Shown here piece by piece: positions 48,136-56,214 of a DNA stretch of 64,000 nucleotides (positions are counted from its first letter, which is position 1; the number at the start of each line of letters is the position of its first letter). Source of the DNA: Nocardioides humi (GTDB taxonomy: Bacteria > Actinomycetota > Actinomycetes > Propionibacteriales > Nocardioidaceae); NCBI RefSeq assembly GCF_006494775.1, contig NZ_CP041146.1, forward strand, positions 1,736,001 to 1,800,000, read 5' to 3'. A program made the position numbers and the translations under genes. A model generated the notes under the pieces. The model had not been told where the DNA came from and did not search any database. It worked only from the letters and a program-made list of their open reading frames with translations.

Positions 48136-48194
48136 CACTAGTGATCTGCAACTGGTTGTCATCGTAGGAAATCCAGTTGTAGTCTGCAAGTGGT
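48136..48194. promoter_or_regulatory. Candidate HxlR operator region
   Basis: Between the divergent DHFR-like and HxlR genes are a CACTAGTG palindrome (48136-48143), an inverted pair CAACTGG (48149-48155) and CCAGTTG (48173-48179), and a direct pair CTGCAACTGGT / CTGCAAGTGGT (48146-48156, 48184-48194). The AT-rich stretch here is lower in GC than its surroundings, as expected for a shared promoter. Confidence 0.5.
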
Positions 48195-48221
48195 CTGTCC
48201 TGGCGGGAGGAGGTGGCGTCG

Positions 48222-48710
48222 ATGGAACGGCGCTCCGGGTGCCCGATCAACCTCTCCCTCGAGGTGTTCGGCGACAAGTGGTCGTTGATCGTGGTCCGGG
48301 ACATGATGTTCGGCAACCGGCGGCACTTCAACGTGCTCCTCGCGAACTCCGACGAGGGCATCGCCTCCAACATCCTGGCCGACCGGCTGCAGCGCCTCGT
48401 CGAGCTGGGCATGATCACTCGCGCACCCGATCCCAGCCACAAGCAGAAGGTGCTGTACAGCCTCGCCGAGCCGGCGATCCAGCTGGTGCCGGTGCTCGCG
48501 CACCTCGGCGCATGGGGCCGTCGCCACCTCCCGGTGAGCCGCGAGCTGTCGGTCCGTGCCGAGCTCCTCGAGCGCGGCGGGCCCGAGTTCTGGGATCGCT
48601 TCATGGATGAGCTGCGCCACCAGCATCTCGGCATCCCCCGACCGGAGGGAACCCGGTCGGCCTTCGACGAGCTGCGCGAAGCGTACGAAGCCGAGCTCGC
48701 GCGGACCTGA
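48222..48710 (+). CDS. HxlR-family transcriptional regulator
   Basis: 162-aa winged-helix regulator: GCPINLSLEVFGDKWSLIVVRDMMFG, the ASNILADRLQRLVELGMITR recognition region and wing KQKVLYSLAEPA. The N-terminal Cys in RRSGCPIN is the redox-sensitive position of many HxlR proteins. ATG 48222 is preferred with GGGAGGAGG upstream; GTG 48213 is too close to that site. It probably regulates the divergent reductase gene. Confidence 0.92.
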   Translation: MERRSGCPINLSLEVFGDKWSLIVVRDMMFGNRRHFNVLLANSDEGIASNILADRLQRLVELGMITRAPDPSHKQKVLYSLAEPAIQLVPVLAHLGAWGRRHLPVSRELSVRAELLERGGPEFWDRFMDELRHQHLGIPRPEGTRSAFDELREAYEAELART

Positions 48711-48813
48711 GCCTGAACGGGCCGCGCCTGTGTAGCGTGACACCCCGTCGCACAGAACCTGCCACGTCGGCGGATCACGGGGCAGGGTGGGGCGACTCAG
48801 CGAGGGGGTACCG

Positions 48814-49764
48814 ATGTCCGACCACACCGTGATCACCGAGGACGGCCTGCGGATCCACGTGACCGTGCGGGGCCGGGACGACGCACCGCTGACGGTGCTG
48901 CTCTCGCATTGCTGGACCGCCGAGGAGTCGGACTGGCACTACCAGGTGACCGACCTGCTGGCGCGGTACGGCCGCGACATCCGCGTCGTGACCTGGGACC
49001 ACCGCGGGCACGGGCAGTCCGACCGCGCGCCCGAGGCCGCCTGCACCATCCCCCACCTGGCCCGCGACCTCGGCCTCGTGGTCGACACCTACGCCCCGGA
49101 CGGGCCGCTGGTCGTCGCCGGCCACTCGGTCGGCGGCATGACGATCACGGCGATCCCGGAGGAGCGGCCCGACCTGATGCCGCGGATCGTCGGCGCCCTG
49201 TTCGTCAGCACGACGAGCGGCGAGCTCTCCCAGGTGACGCTCGGCCTGCCCGCGATGGCCGGGGCGGTGCTGCGCGACCGGCTGCCGTTCATCCTCGCCA
49301 ACCGGTCGCGGATGCTCAGCCTCAGCCGCCGGGAGAAGTTCCCCACCATCGAGCGCCAGATCGCCCGCCGGTTCCTGTTCGGCCGCCCGGCCCGCTCCCG
49401 CGACGTCGCGCATGTCGTCGACCAGCTCGTGCACGCCTGGCCCGAGACCATGTCCGGCTTCTTCAAGGACATGATGAGCCACGACCGGATCGGGAACCTC
49501 GCCGCGTTCGACGACATCCCGACCACCGTCCTCGTCGGCACCCGCGACCTGCTCACCCCGCCCGAGCACGCCGGCAAGATCGCCCGCGGCATCCGCGGCG
49601 CCCGGCTCCTCGTCGCCCCGGACGCCGGCCACTACCTGCCGTTCGAGCGCCGCGAGCTGGTCAGCGGCGAGCTGTTCGTGCTGGTCGACCGGGCCCTGTC
49701 CCGGCTCGCGGACCAGCCGCGGGAGGACGTCGTACGCCGGGGGCGGCACCGCGCCCGCGCCTGA
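48814..49764 (+). CDS. Alpha/beta-hydrolase
   Basis: 316-aa hydrolase. [13 protein letters not shown] provides the oxyanion region, [16 protein letters not shown] is the usual strand-4 segment, the nucleophile Ser is in VAGHSVGGM, Asp in [15 protein letters not shown] and His in [14 protein letters not shown] with GAGGGGGT upstream. Single gene lying between the HxlR gene and ispD; substrate unknown. Confidence 0.9.
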   Translation: MSDHTVITEDGLRIHVTVRGRDDAPLTVLLSHCWTAEESDWHYQVTDLLARYGRDIRVVTWDHRGHGQSDRAPEAACTIPHLARDLGLVVDTYAPDGPLVVAGHSVGGMTITAIPEERPDLMPRIVGALFVSTTSGELSQVTLGLPAMAGAVLRDRLPFILANRSRMLSLSRREKFPTIERQIARRFLFGRPARSRDVAHVVDQLVHAWPETMSGFFKDMMSHDRIGNLAAFDDIPTTVLVGTRDLLTPPEHAGKIARGIRGARLLVAPDAGHYLPFERRELVSGELFVLVDRALSRLADQPREDVVRRGRHRARA

Positions 49765-49777
49765 CCCCGGCGCTGGC

Positions 49778-49783
49778 TACCCT
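49778..49783 (+). promoter_or_regulatory. -10 element of ispD, leaderless
   Basis: TACCCT, 6 nt, then GTG 49790; no ribosome-binding site. Confidence 0.5.
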
Positions 49784-49789
49784 CGCGGG

Positions 49790-50523
49790 GTGACGACTCC
49801 CCCGACCGCCGCCGTCGTCGTCCTCGCCGCCGGGAGCGGCAGCCGCGTCGGCGCCGAGGTCAACAAGATCCTGCTGCCGCTGCGCGGACGGCCCGTGCTG
49901 GCGTGGTCGGTCCGGACCGCGCTGGAGGTGCCGGACGTCGACCCGGTCGTGGTCGTCCACCGGCCCGGCGAGCGCGCCGACGCCGGGGCGGCGCTGCTCC
50001 CGGTGATCGGCGAGCGGGAGGTGCTGCTCGTCGAGGGCGGCGCGACCCGCCAGGACTCCGAGCAGGCGGCGCTCACCGCCCTGGCCCCGCGGGTGGCCGA
50101 CGGGAGCGTCGACGTGGTCGCGATCCACGACGGCGCGCGGCCGCTGGCAGGGGCGGAGCTGTTCGAGCAGGCGATCGCCACGGCGCGGCGGTACGGCGGC
50201 GCCGTACCCACGCACGAGCTGGCCGGCCTGGCCCCCGCGACCCGGCGGCGGCACCGGCGCCCGGCGGCCGCGGCGCCCGGCTGGTGGGCGTCGCGACGCC
50301 GCAGGCGTTCCGGGCCGCTCCCCTGCTGGCGGCCTACGCGGCCGCGGCCGAGGCGGGCTTCGACGGCACCGACACCGCGGCGACGTTCACGGAGTTCGCG
50401 CCCGCGGGGCACGAGGTGCGGGCGGTGCCGTCCGGGCCCGGCAACCTCAAGGTGACCTTCGCCGAGGACCTGCAGGTGGCGGACCGCCTGCTGGGACGGG
50501 CGGGTTCTAGCGCGGCTCGGTGA
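49790..50523 (+). CDS. ispD: 2-C-methyl-D-erythritol 4-phosphate cytidylyltransferase, frameshifted
   Basis: About 244 aa after repair. CTP-binding glycine loop AAGSGSRVG with [24 protein letters not shown], and IHDGARPL are all present. The C-terminal part [18 protein letters not shown] and [11 protein letters not shown] is in another frame, joined by one base at the run of five C (50232-50236). The MEP pathway is normally essential in actinobacteria, so the break is almost surely a sequencing error. The usual PVxDTVK segment is weak in the joined stretch. The end overlaps the tail of the convergent IspD-like gene by 17 bp. Confidence 0.88.
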
Positions 50524-51115
50524 GGGCGGCGAGCACCGCGAGGTCGTCGTCGGAGGCGACCCGGCGGGCCTGGGGCGGGGCCTCGACGAGCTGGACCCGC
50601 TCGGCGCCGTACCGTCGGCGCAGCTCGGCCACCAGCTCGACGAAGTCGATCGAGGGCAGCGAGCCGCCCTCGCCCAGCAGGTCCGCGACCAGGGACGCCG
50701 GCAGCACGACCGGGGAGCAGACGGCGACGAGGGCGTCGCGGTCCACCGTGGCGCCGACCGCCTCCCCGCCCTCGGCGGGGCGGACCTCCTTGACGGTGTC
50801 GGTCACCGGGCGCACGCCGACCACGACCCGGTCCTCGACGGCGGCCCGCTCGGCGCACCGGCGCAGGAAGTCCGGCGGCGTCATCGGGCACAGCGGGTCG
50901 TGCAGGACCAGCGGCTCGCCGCGCTCGACGACGACCTCCCAGGGCACGGTCTGGTCGAGCAGGTCGATCCCGGCCTCGCCGGCGGCCCAGGCCGCGGAGG
51001 CGACGAGCGACTCGCCGTGGATCAGGTGGAACGGCAGGGCGCCACGGCCCTCCTCCACCACGATCCCGGAGACGGGGGCGGAGATGTCGACGGCGTCATA
51101 CGGATGTGGGTTCAT
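50507..51115 (-). CDS. Degenerate IspD-like protein downstream of carD
   Basis: 202-aa protein that lacks the N-terminal CTP-binding glycine loop but keeps IspD-like marks in order: LPFHLIHGESLVASAA, LVLHDPLCPMTP (HDGARPL position), VGVRPVTDTVKEV and [11 protein letters not shown] infer a diverged, probably non-catalytic IspD paralogue. It follows carD by 40 bp, where ispD usually sits, and converges with the real ispD. The ATG lies in the loop of a long hairpin (51088-51140). Confidence 0.75.
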   Translation of the reverse strand: MNPHPYDAVDISAPVSGIVVEEGRGALPFHLIHGESLVASAAWAAGEAGIDLLDQTVPWEVVVERGEPLVLHDPLCPMTPPDFLRRCAERAAVEDRVVVGVRPVTDTVKEVRPAEGGEAVGATVDRDALVAVCSPVVLPASLVADLLGEGGSLPSIDFVELVAELRRRYGAERVQLVEAPPQARRVASDDDLAVLAALTEPR

Positions 51116-51140
51116 CGGAACCCACCGTATGACGCCGTCG
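51088..51140 (-). promoter_or_regulatory. 23-bp-stem hairpin with start codon in its loop
   Basis: Outer arms CGACGGCGTCATACG (51088-51102) and CGTATGACGCCGTCG (51126-51140) pair perfectly over 15 bp. Inner arms GTGGGTTC (51106-51113) and GAACCCAC (51118-51125) add 8 bp, with a 3-nt bulge at 51103-51105. The loop is 51114-51117. In the transcript the loop and stem edge hold the AUG of the IspD-like gene, and the 5' arm fills the short gap after carD, so ribosome access should depend on this structure. Confidence 0.8.
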
Positions 51141-51155
51141 TTGGTGTCAAGCTGC

Positions 51156-51641
51156 CTACGAGGCGAGTACCTCGTCGAGGATGGTCTCGGCCTTGTCCTC
51201 GTTGGTGTTCTCGCACAGGGCGAGCTCGGAGACCAGGATCTGGCGGGCCTTGGCCAGCATCCGCTTCTCGCCCGCGGACAGGCCGCGGTCGCGCTCGCGG
51301 CGCCACAGGTCGCGGACGACCTCGGCCACCTTCATGACGTCGCCACTGTGGAGCTTCTCGAGGTTCGCCTTGTAGCGCCTCGACCAGTTGGTCGGCTCCT
51401 CGACGTGCTCGGCACGGAGCACCCCGAAAACCCGGTCCAGCCCGTCCTTGTCCACGACATCCCGAACACCCACGAGATCGAGGTTGTCGGCCGGCACACG
51501 GACCACGAGGTCCTGCTGGGCGACAATCCGAAGCACGAGGTACTGCCGTTCCTGGCCCTTGATCGTCCGCATCTCGATGTTCTCGATGACCGCGGCCCCG
51601 TGATTGGGGTAGACGACCGTTTCGCCGACGGTGAAAGTCAT
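51156..51641 (-). CDS. carD: CarD-family RNA polymerase-binding transcription factor
   Basis: 161-aa protein, full length. The N-terminal RNA polymerase-interacting domain is [21 protein letters not shown], and the C-terminal DNA-binding helices include [28 protein letters not shown] with the conserved Trp of the promoter wedge ([10 protein letters not shown]). It stabilises open complexes, notably at rRNA promoters. The ATG has AGGAAGGGG 9 nt upstream and TAAGAT further up. Leads into the IspD-like gene. Confidence 0.97.
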   Translation of the reverse strand: MTFTVGETVVYPNHGAAVIENIEMRTIKGQERQYLVLRIVAQQDLVVRVPADNLDLVGVRDVVDKDGLDRVFGVLRAEHVEEPTNWSRRYKANLEKLHSGDVMKVAEVVRDLWRRERDRGLSAGEKRMLAKARQILVSELALCENTNEDKAETILDEVLAS

Positions 51642-51670
51642 ATGAGCAAAACCCCTTCCTAGGGTGACCT

Positions 51671-51676
51671 ATCTTA
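51671..51676 (-). promoter_or_regulatory. -10 element of carD
   Basis: TAAGAT on the minus strand, about 30 nt before the start codon, so the transcript has a leader with a normal ribosome-binding site. The -35 is unclear (TTCGGA 18 bp upstream). Confidence 0.45.
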
Positions 51677-51848
51677 CCACGGGATCGACGACTCTCCGAA
51701 TGCGTTTGCGCAGGTCAGGGGCACAATCACCGGCTTGACAAGTGACCGAACCTGTGGTGGCGACGGGCCGCGACCGGTCCCCGGCGAGTGGGCGCCCGAT
51801 CGGCGGGCCCGCCCCCACACGGCTCGGCGGTGGTCAATACTGCTCGCC

Positions 51849-52892
51849 ATGGCGAAGATGCAGCGCTGGCGGCGCGGCCGCTCTGCCGGGGAGGACACCC
51901 TCTCCGCGGAGGCTCCCGAGGACGTCCTCGACGAGAGCGCCGCGGAGACCCTCGAGGTGGAGCTCGACGAGGTCGACGAGGTGGCCGCCGAGGAGGAGCC
52001 CACGCTCGACGAGGAGCCCGAGCTCGACGCGCTCGAGGAGACCGAGGAGACCGAGGAACCGGAGGCGGAGACCCCCGAGCCCGACGACGCGGAGCCCGAG
52101 GACCCGGACCTGGACGACGAGCGCCCCCCGCTGCCGCACGTCCCGGAGCGGTCCGGCCTGAGCGGCTGGCTGCTCGGCGGCCGGGAGCCGGCGGACGTCG
52201 TACCCCTCCAGCTGCTGCAGGCCGCGCACGCCAAGCAGGCGATCACCACCGCGCTCGCGATGGGCCTGGTCGCCGCGGTGGCCGGGCGCCCGGCGCGGGA
52301 GGCCGGCGTGGTCCTGGTGACGGTGCTCGTCGGCCAGACCATCCTCGGCTGGCACAACGACATCGTCGATCGCCAGCGCGACCAGGCGCACGGCCTGACC
52401 GGCAAGCCGATCGCGGCGGGCCGCCTCGAGGTCGGCACCGCGTGGTACGCCATCGTGGTCGCCTTCCTGCTGCTCATCCCGCTCGCGACGACGACCGGCG
52501 TGCGGGCGGGCGCCTTCTACGTCGGCTCGGTGGCGGTGGCCATGCTCGGCAATGTCGTGCTGCGGACCGGGTTCTGGTCCTGGTGGTCGTGGGCGGCGTC
52601 GTACGCCCTGCTGCCGGCGTACCTCTCCTGGGGCGGCTGGGGCGGCAAGGCGGTCGGCAGCGCCCCGGAGACCTCGATCGTGGTGCTCGCCGCGCTGCTG
52701 GGCGTCGGGATCCACTTCATGCGGGCCGTGTGGGGGCTGGTGGCGGACCACGAGGACGGCTGGACCTACCTGCCGCTCAAGCTCGGCCTCAAGCTCGGCG
52801 CGACCCGGCTGCTGGCGCTCTCGACGCTCTACACCGTCGTCATCGTGGTCCTGCTCGTGGTGGCCGGTGCCCGGGTCGGCCTCAGCCGCTGA
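51849..52892 (+). CDS. UbiA-like prenyltransferase family membrane protein with acidic N-terminus
   Basis: 347-aa protein. Residues 10-100 are extremely rich in Glu and Asp and probably disordered. From about residue 120 there are seven or eight helices, with the first Asp motif of UbiA enzymes in GWHNDIVDRQRDQAHGLTGKP (N-D-x-x-D-x-x-x-D). The second motif is less regular (ADHEDGWTYLPLKLG). Lipid or quinone prenyl transfer is likely, substrate unknown. The ATG at 51849 is preferred; AATACT 7 nt upstream suggests a leaderless start. Confidence 0.8.
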   Translation: MAKMQRWRRGRSAGEDTLSAEAPEDVLDESAAETLEVELDEVDEVAAEEEPTLDEEPELDALEETEETEEPEAETPEPDDAEPEDPDLDDERPPLPHVPERSGLSGWLLGGREPADVVPLQLLQAAHAKQAITTALAMGLVAAVAGRPAREAGVVLVTVLVGQTILGWHNDIVDRQRDQAHGLTGKPIAAGRLEVGTAWYAIVVAFLLLIPLATTTGVRAGAFYVGSVAVAMLGNVVLRTGFWSWWSWAASYALLPAYLSWGGWGGKAVGSAPETSIVVLAALLGVGIHFMRAVWGLVADHEDGWTYLPLKLGLKLGATRLLALSTLYTVVIVVLLVVAGARVGLSR

Positions 52893-52951
52893 CCGACGCT
52901 AGAGTGAGCCCGCTCGCGCACTGAACCGATCCGACCCGGAGGCCCGCCGAC

Positions 52952-53575
52952 ATGCCCCACCTGCGCCGATCCGCGCTCGCCGGACTGCTGCTGGCGGTCG
53001 TTCCCGCCACGGCCCTCGGCGGCTGCGGGTTCGACTACCCCACCGACCGGGTCAACACCATCGCCGGGGGCGTCAACGACCGCAGCGGCGACGTCGACGC
53101 GCTCGGCATCCGGGTGCTCGCGACGGCGCAGGGCGAGGGCCGGCTGATCGGCTCGCTGTCCAACAACCTGCGCGAGACCGCGTCGCTCGACGCCGTGTCG
53201 TCGTCCGCGGGCATCACCGCCGGCGCGTTCGAGCCGGTCGAGGTCGCGGGCCGCGGCACGGTCAACCTGGCCACCGCCGCCGTGGTCCCGCTCACCGGCG
53301 ACTTCACGGCCGGCGACGTCGTGCCGCTCGAGCTGACGTTCAGCGACGGTACGACGCTCAGCCTCGACGTACCGGTCGTCAAGCCCTGCTTCCAGTACAC
53401 CCAGGTCCCCACCGACCTCCCCAGCGAGGACCGGTCGGCCTCCGCGAAGGCGACCGACGGCGAGGCCGCCGACGTCGCCGCCGAGGAGGAGGGCGACGAG
53501 GCGCACGCCGAGGAGACCGGCGACGCCACCTTCAACTGCGCCGACCAGGCGCCCGAGCCCGAGAGCGCGCACTGA
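52952..53575 (+). CDS. Putative lipoprotein in LpqE position
   Basis: 207-aa exported lipoprotein with lipobox LGGC. The core ([42 protein letters not shown]) is a small beta-sandwich, loosely like PCu(A)C proteins, but the usual Met/His copper ligands are absent. The tail is acidic. In M. tuberculosis the lipoprotein gene lpqE lies beside carD, and this gene occupies a similar place, so it may be a counterpart. The stop overlaps the gpmA start (TGATG). Confidence 0.75.
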   Translation: MPHLRRSALAGLLLAVVPATALGGCGFDYPTDRVNTIAGGVNDRSGDVDALGIRVLATAQGEGRLIGSLSNNLRETASLDAVSSSAGITAGAFEPVEVAGRGTVNLATAAVVPLTGDFTAGDVVPLELTFSDGTTLSLDVPVVKPCFQYTQVPTDLPSEDRSASAKATDGEAADVAAEEEGDEAHAEETGDATFNCADQAPEPESAH

Positions 53576-54321
53576 TGACGTTCACGCTGGTCCTGCTCCG
53601 CCACGGCGAGAGCGAGTGGAACGCGAAGAACCTCTTCACCGGATGGGTCGACGTCGCCCTGACCGAGCAGGGCCGCGGCGAGGCGGTCCGCGGCGGCGAG
53701 CTCCTCCGGGAGGCCGGCATCCTGCCGGACGTCGTCCACACCTCGCTGCAGCGCCGGGCGATCAACACCGCCGCGCTGGCGCTCGACGCCGCCGACCGGC
53801 ACTGGATCCCCGTCCGCCGCTCCTGGCGCCTCAACGAGCGCCACTACGGCGCACTGCAGGGCAAGGACAAGAAGGCGGTCAAGGACGAGTACGGCGAGGA
53901 GCAGTTCATGCTCTGGCGCCGCTCCTTCGACGTCCCCCCGCCCCCGCTGGCCGACGACGACGAGTACTCCCCCGCCGGCGACCCCCGCTACGCCGACCTC
54001 GGCGACGAGCTCCCCCGCACGGAGGCGCTCAAGCAGGTCATCGAGCGGCTGCTCCCCTACTGGGACGCCGGGATCGTGCCGGACCTCCGCGCCGGCCACA
54101 CCGTCCTCATCGCCGCCCACGGCAACAGCCTGCGCGCGATCGTGAAGCACCTCGACCAGATCAGCGACGCCGACATCGCCGGCCTCAACATCCCCACCGG
54201 GATGCCGCTGGTCTACGAGCTCGACGAGAGCACCCTCGCCCCCACCGTCCCCGGTGGCCGGTACCTCGACCCCGAGGCGGCCGCCGAGGCCGCCGCCGCC
54301 GTCGCCAACCAGGGGCGCTGA
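53575..54321 (+). CDS. gpmA: 2,3-bisphosphoglycerate-dependent phosphoglycerate mutase
   Basis: 248-aa glycolytic mutase, full length. The phospho-histidine loop is [12 protein letters not shown], with [32 protein letters not shown], and the second His in [11 protein letters not shown]. Overlaps the lipoprotein stop by one base. Neighbour of senX3-regX3 in other actinobacteria as well. A hairpin terminator begins at its stop codon. Confidence 0.96.
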   Translation: MTFTLVLLRHGESEWNAKNLFTGWVDVALTEQGRGEAVRGGELLREAGILPDVVHTSLQRRAINTAALALDAADRHWIPVRRSWRLNERHYGALQGKDKKAVKDEYGEEQFMLWRRSFDVPPPPLADDDEYSPAGDPRYADLGDELPRTEALKQVIERLLPYWDAGIVPDLRAGHTVLIAAHGNSLRAIVKHLDQISDADIAGLNIPTGMPLVYELDESTLAPTVPGGRYLDPEAAAEAAAAVANQGR

Positions 54322-54339
54322 CCCCCGCTCTGCGGGGGT
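54321..54339 (+). terminator. Hairpin after gpmA
   Basis: ACCCCCGC-TCT-GCGGGGGT, 8-bp stem with 3-nt loop starting at the gpmA stop codon. No T tract follows. It forms the outer part of the left end of the inverted-repeat cassette. Confidence 0.55.
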
Positions 54340-54383
54340 CGTGTGCCTGAGAGCGCGGATATCCGGGGTCTCAGGCACACGAC
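54321..54383. repeat. Left end of DUF559 cassette: palindromic inverted repeat
   Basis: Contains the gpmA hairpin then a second palindrome, GTCGTGTGCCTGAGA facing TCTCAGGCACACGAC around a GCGGATATCCG centre (54338-54383). Compared with the reverse complement of 55376-55438 it matches at 58 of 62 positions. The two ends point toward each other around the DUF559 gene. Confidence 0.85.
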
Positions 54384-54460
54384 CCAGCGCGAGCGGGCGT
54401 ACCTGTGGAGAACCGGAAGCCGAGGTTCGGCCCGACCCCGCCCGAGGGCAGGCCTCGGGG

Positions 54461-55388
54461 ATGCGCCCGGACGTCCAGGATCTCGCCGCCCGCCAATCTG
54501 ACATGCTCGCCCGCCGCCAGCTGACCGCGCTCGGCGTCGACTGGGACCAGGTCGAGCGCCAGGTCCGAGCCGGCCGGTGGGCCGCGCGGTCGCCCCGGGT
54601 CCTCAGTACCACGACAGGTGAGCTCACTGTCGAGCAACGACGCTGGCTCGGCGTGCTCCACGCCGGTCCACGCAGCCTGCTGGGCGGCCTGACCGCCGCC
54701 GCGCGTCACGGCCTGCAGGGATGGGACCGCCACGACGTGACCGTGCTGGTCGACGACGAGCTGTCGTTCGAGCCGGTCGACGGCATCCGCTTCTTCCGCT
54801 CACGACGCCCCGTTCGACCTGCTCCGCGACCCCCGCCCGGGCATCCCCTCCAGCCGGCTCGAGCCGGCGCTGCTCCTGTGGTCCGGGTACGACGCCTCGC
54901 TCCGCGCCGCCCACGGCGCACTCGCGGCGGCGGTCCAGCAGCGCCTGACCACTGCCTCGCGGCTGATCACCTGGACCGAGCAGCTCCGGCCGCTGCGGCG
55001 CGCGGCGGGATTCCGCCGGATGCTGCGCGACGTGGAGGGCGGCGTCCACTCGGGCGCCGAGCGCGACATCGCGCGGCTCTGCCGCAATTACGGCATCCCT
55101 CAGCCGACTCGCCAGCGCAGTCGGCTCGACTCCGCCGGCCGCCGGCGCTGGACCGACTGCGAGTGGCCGCTGCCGGGTGGCCGCGCGCTGGTGCTCGAGG
55201 TCGATGGATCGTTCCACATGGAGGTGGCGCAGTGGACGGCCGACCTGCGTCGGGCACGCCGGCTCACGACGCCCGACCGGGTCGTCGTACGGGCGTCCGC
55301 GTTCGAGGTGCGCCACGAGCCGGGCGAGGTGGCCCGCGACCTCATCGCCCTCGGCGTGCGCCCCCTCGTCGTGCGGTCGTGTGCCTGA
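54461..55388 (+). CDS. DUF559 (Vsr-like nuclease fold) protein with AbiEi-like N-terminus, frameshifted
   Basis: About 308 aa after repair. Residues 1-90 resemble the winged-helix N-terminus of AbiEi-type antitoxins (DMLARRQLTALGVDWDQVERQV, GPRSLLGGLTAAARHGL). Residues 200-305 are a DUF559/PD-(D/E)xK-like domain (RRWTDCEWPLPGGR, LVLEVDGSFHMEVAQW, DLRRARRL). The frames join if one C is removed from the run 54808-54811, giving RSRRPFDLLRD. The last codons (SCA and stop) lie inside the right palindromic end. It stands alone between terminators of gpmA and phoU. Function unknown. Confidence 0.75.
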
Positions 55389-55438
55389 GGACCCGGATAT
55401 CCGCGTTCTCAGGCACACGACCCCCGCGGAGCGGGGGC
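55376..55438. repeat. Right end of DUF559 cassette: inverted palindromic repeat
   Basis: GTCGTGTGCCTGAGG facing TTCTCAGGCACACGAC (55376-55421), then the phoU-side hairpin. It is an inverted copy of 54321-54383 with four differences over 62 bp, and it encodes the last residues and stop codon of the DUF559 gene. Confidence 0.85.
55421..55437 (-). terminator. Hairpin after phoU
   Basis: CCCCCGC-GGA-GCGGGGG, 7-bp stem, immediately beyond the phoU stop codon when read on the minus strand. Confidence 0.55.
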
Positions 55439-56092
55439 TCAGGCGGCGGGAGCCGGGTTGTGGCCGGTGACGACGAAGATGACCCGGTTGGCGACCGAGA
55501 CGGCGTGGTCGGCGATCCGCTCGTAGTAGCGGCCGAGCAGGGCGAGGTCGACGGCGGCCTCGACGCCGTGGGCCCACTCGCCGGAGAGCAGCTCGGTGAA
55601 GCTGCGGCGGCGGAGCTGGTCCATCTCCTCGTCGTCGCGGCCGAGGGCGATCGCGGCCTCGACGTCGCGGCCGGCGATGACCTCGGTGACCCGGGCGACC
55701 ATGTCCTCGGCGACGGCGGCCATCCGCTCGAAGGTGGGGCGGACCTCGTCGGGGACGGCGACGTCGGGGACCCGCAGGCGGGCGATCTTGGCGACGTGGA
55801 CGGACAGGTCGCCCATCCGCTCGAGCTCGGCGACCATGCGCAGCGCGGCGACGATGGTCCGCAGGTCGCCGGCGACCGGCTGCTGGAGGGAGAGCAGGGC
55901 GAAGGCGGAGTCCTCGACCTGCTCCCGCGCGCGGTCGATCTCGGCGTCGTTGCTGATGACCCGCTCCGCGATCGAGGAGTCGCCGGTCATCAGGGCCTCG
56001 GTGGCCTCCCCGACCGCGACCTGGACCCGGCGGGAGATGCCGGCGAGGTCGTCGAAGATCGCGTCGAGCTGGTCGGTGTAGGCATCACGCAT
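55439..56092 (-). CDS. phoU: PhoU phosphate signalling protein
   Basis: 217-aa all-helical protein with two PhoU repeats. The metal-binding motifs are visible in AALRMVAELERMGDLSVHVAKI (ExxxD) and LLGRYYERIADHAVSVANRV. PhoU links the Pst transporter to the kinase and represses the Pho response when phosphate is plentiful. Divergent from senX3-regX3, which agrees with its role. TAGGCT 7 nt upstream of the ATG suggests leaderless transcription. No pst genes are in the window. Confidence 0.96.
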   Translation of the reverse strand: MRDAYTDQLDAIFDDLAGISRRVQVAVGEATEALMTGDSSIAERVISNDAEIDRAREQVEDSAFALLSLQQPVAGDLRTIVAALRMVAELERMGDLSVHVAKIARLRVPDVAVPDEVRPTFERMAAVAEDMVARVTEVIAGRDVEAAIALGRDDEEMDQLRRRSFTELLSGEWAHGVEAAVDLALLGRYYERIADHAVSVANRVIFVVTGHNPAPAA

Positions 56093-56099
56093 GACGCCG

Positions 56100-56105
56100 A
56101 GCCTA
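56100..56105 (-). promoter_or_regulatory. -10 element of phoU, leaderless
   Basis: TAGGCT on the minus strand, 7 nt before ATG 56092. Confidence 0.45.
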
Positions 56106-56135
56106 CGGAGGCGAGGTGTCCATCAAGCGAGTTGC

Positions 56136-56153
56136 GGTGAACGGGGGGTGAAC
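56136..56153. promoter_or_regulatory. PHO box (RegX3/PhoP-type direct repeat)
   Basis: GGTGAAC-GGGG-GGTGAAC, that is, two GTTCACC units spaced 4 bp (11-bp period) on the minus strand. This is the known binding motif of PhoP/RegX3 response regulators in actinobacteria. It lies between phoU and senX3, so autoregulation of senX3-regX3, and perhaps control of phoU, is expected. Confidence 0.8.
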
Positions 56154-56202
56154 ATCGCGAAGCACGGCCGCCGGGATTCTGAGCGGGACCCCGCGCGCGC
56201 CG

Positions 56203-56208
56203 TACGAT
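56203..56208 (+). promoter_or_regulatory. -10 element of senX3, leaderless
   Basis: TACGAT, 6 nt, then GTG 56215; no ribosome-binding site. Confidence 0.5.
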
Positions 56209-56214
56209 CGAGAT

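Noticed and set aside
52952..53575. Copper chaperone PCu(A)C assignment for the lipoprotein
   Set aside because: The conserved Met/His copper ligands are not found.
54254..56140. Very long plus-strand frame running through the DUF559 and phoU region
   Set aside because: Arg/Pro-rich shadow translation; real genes in other frames show conserved motifs.
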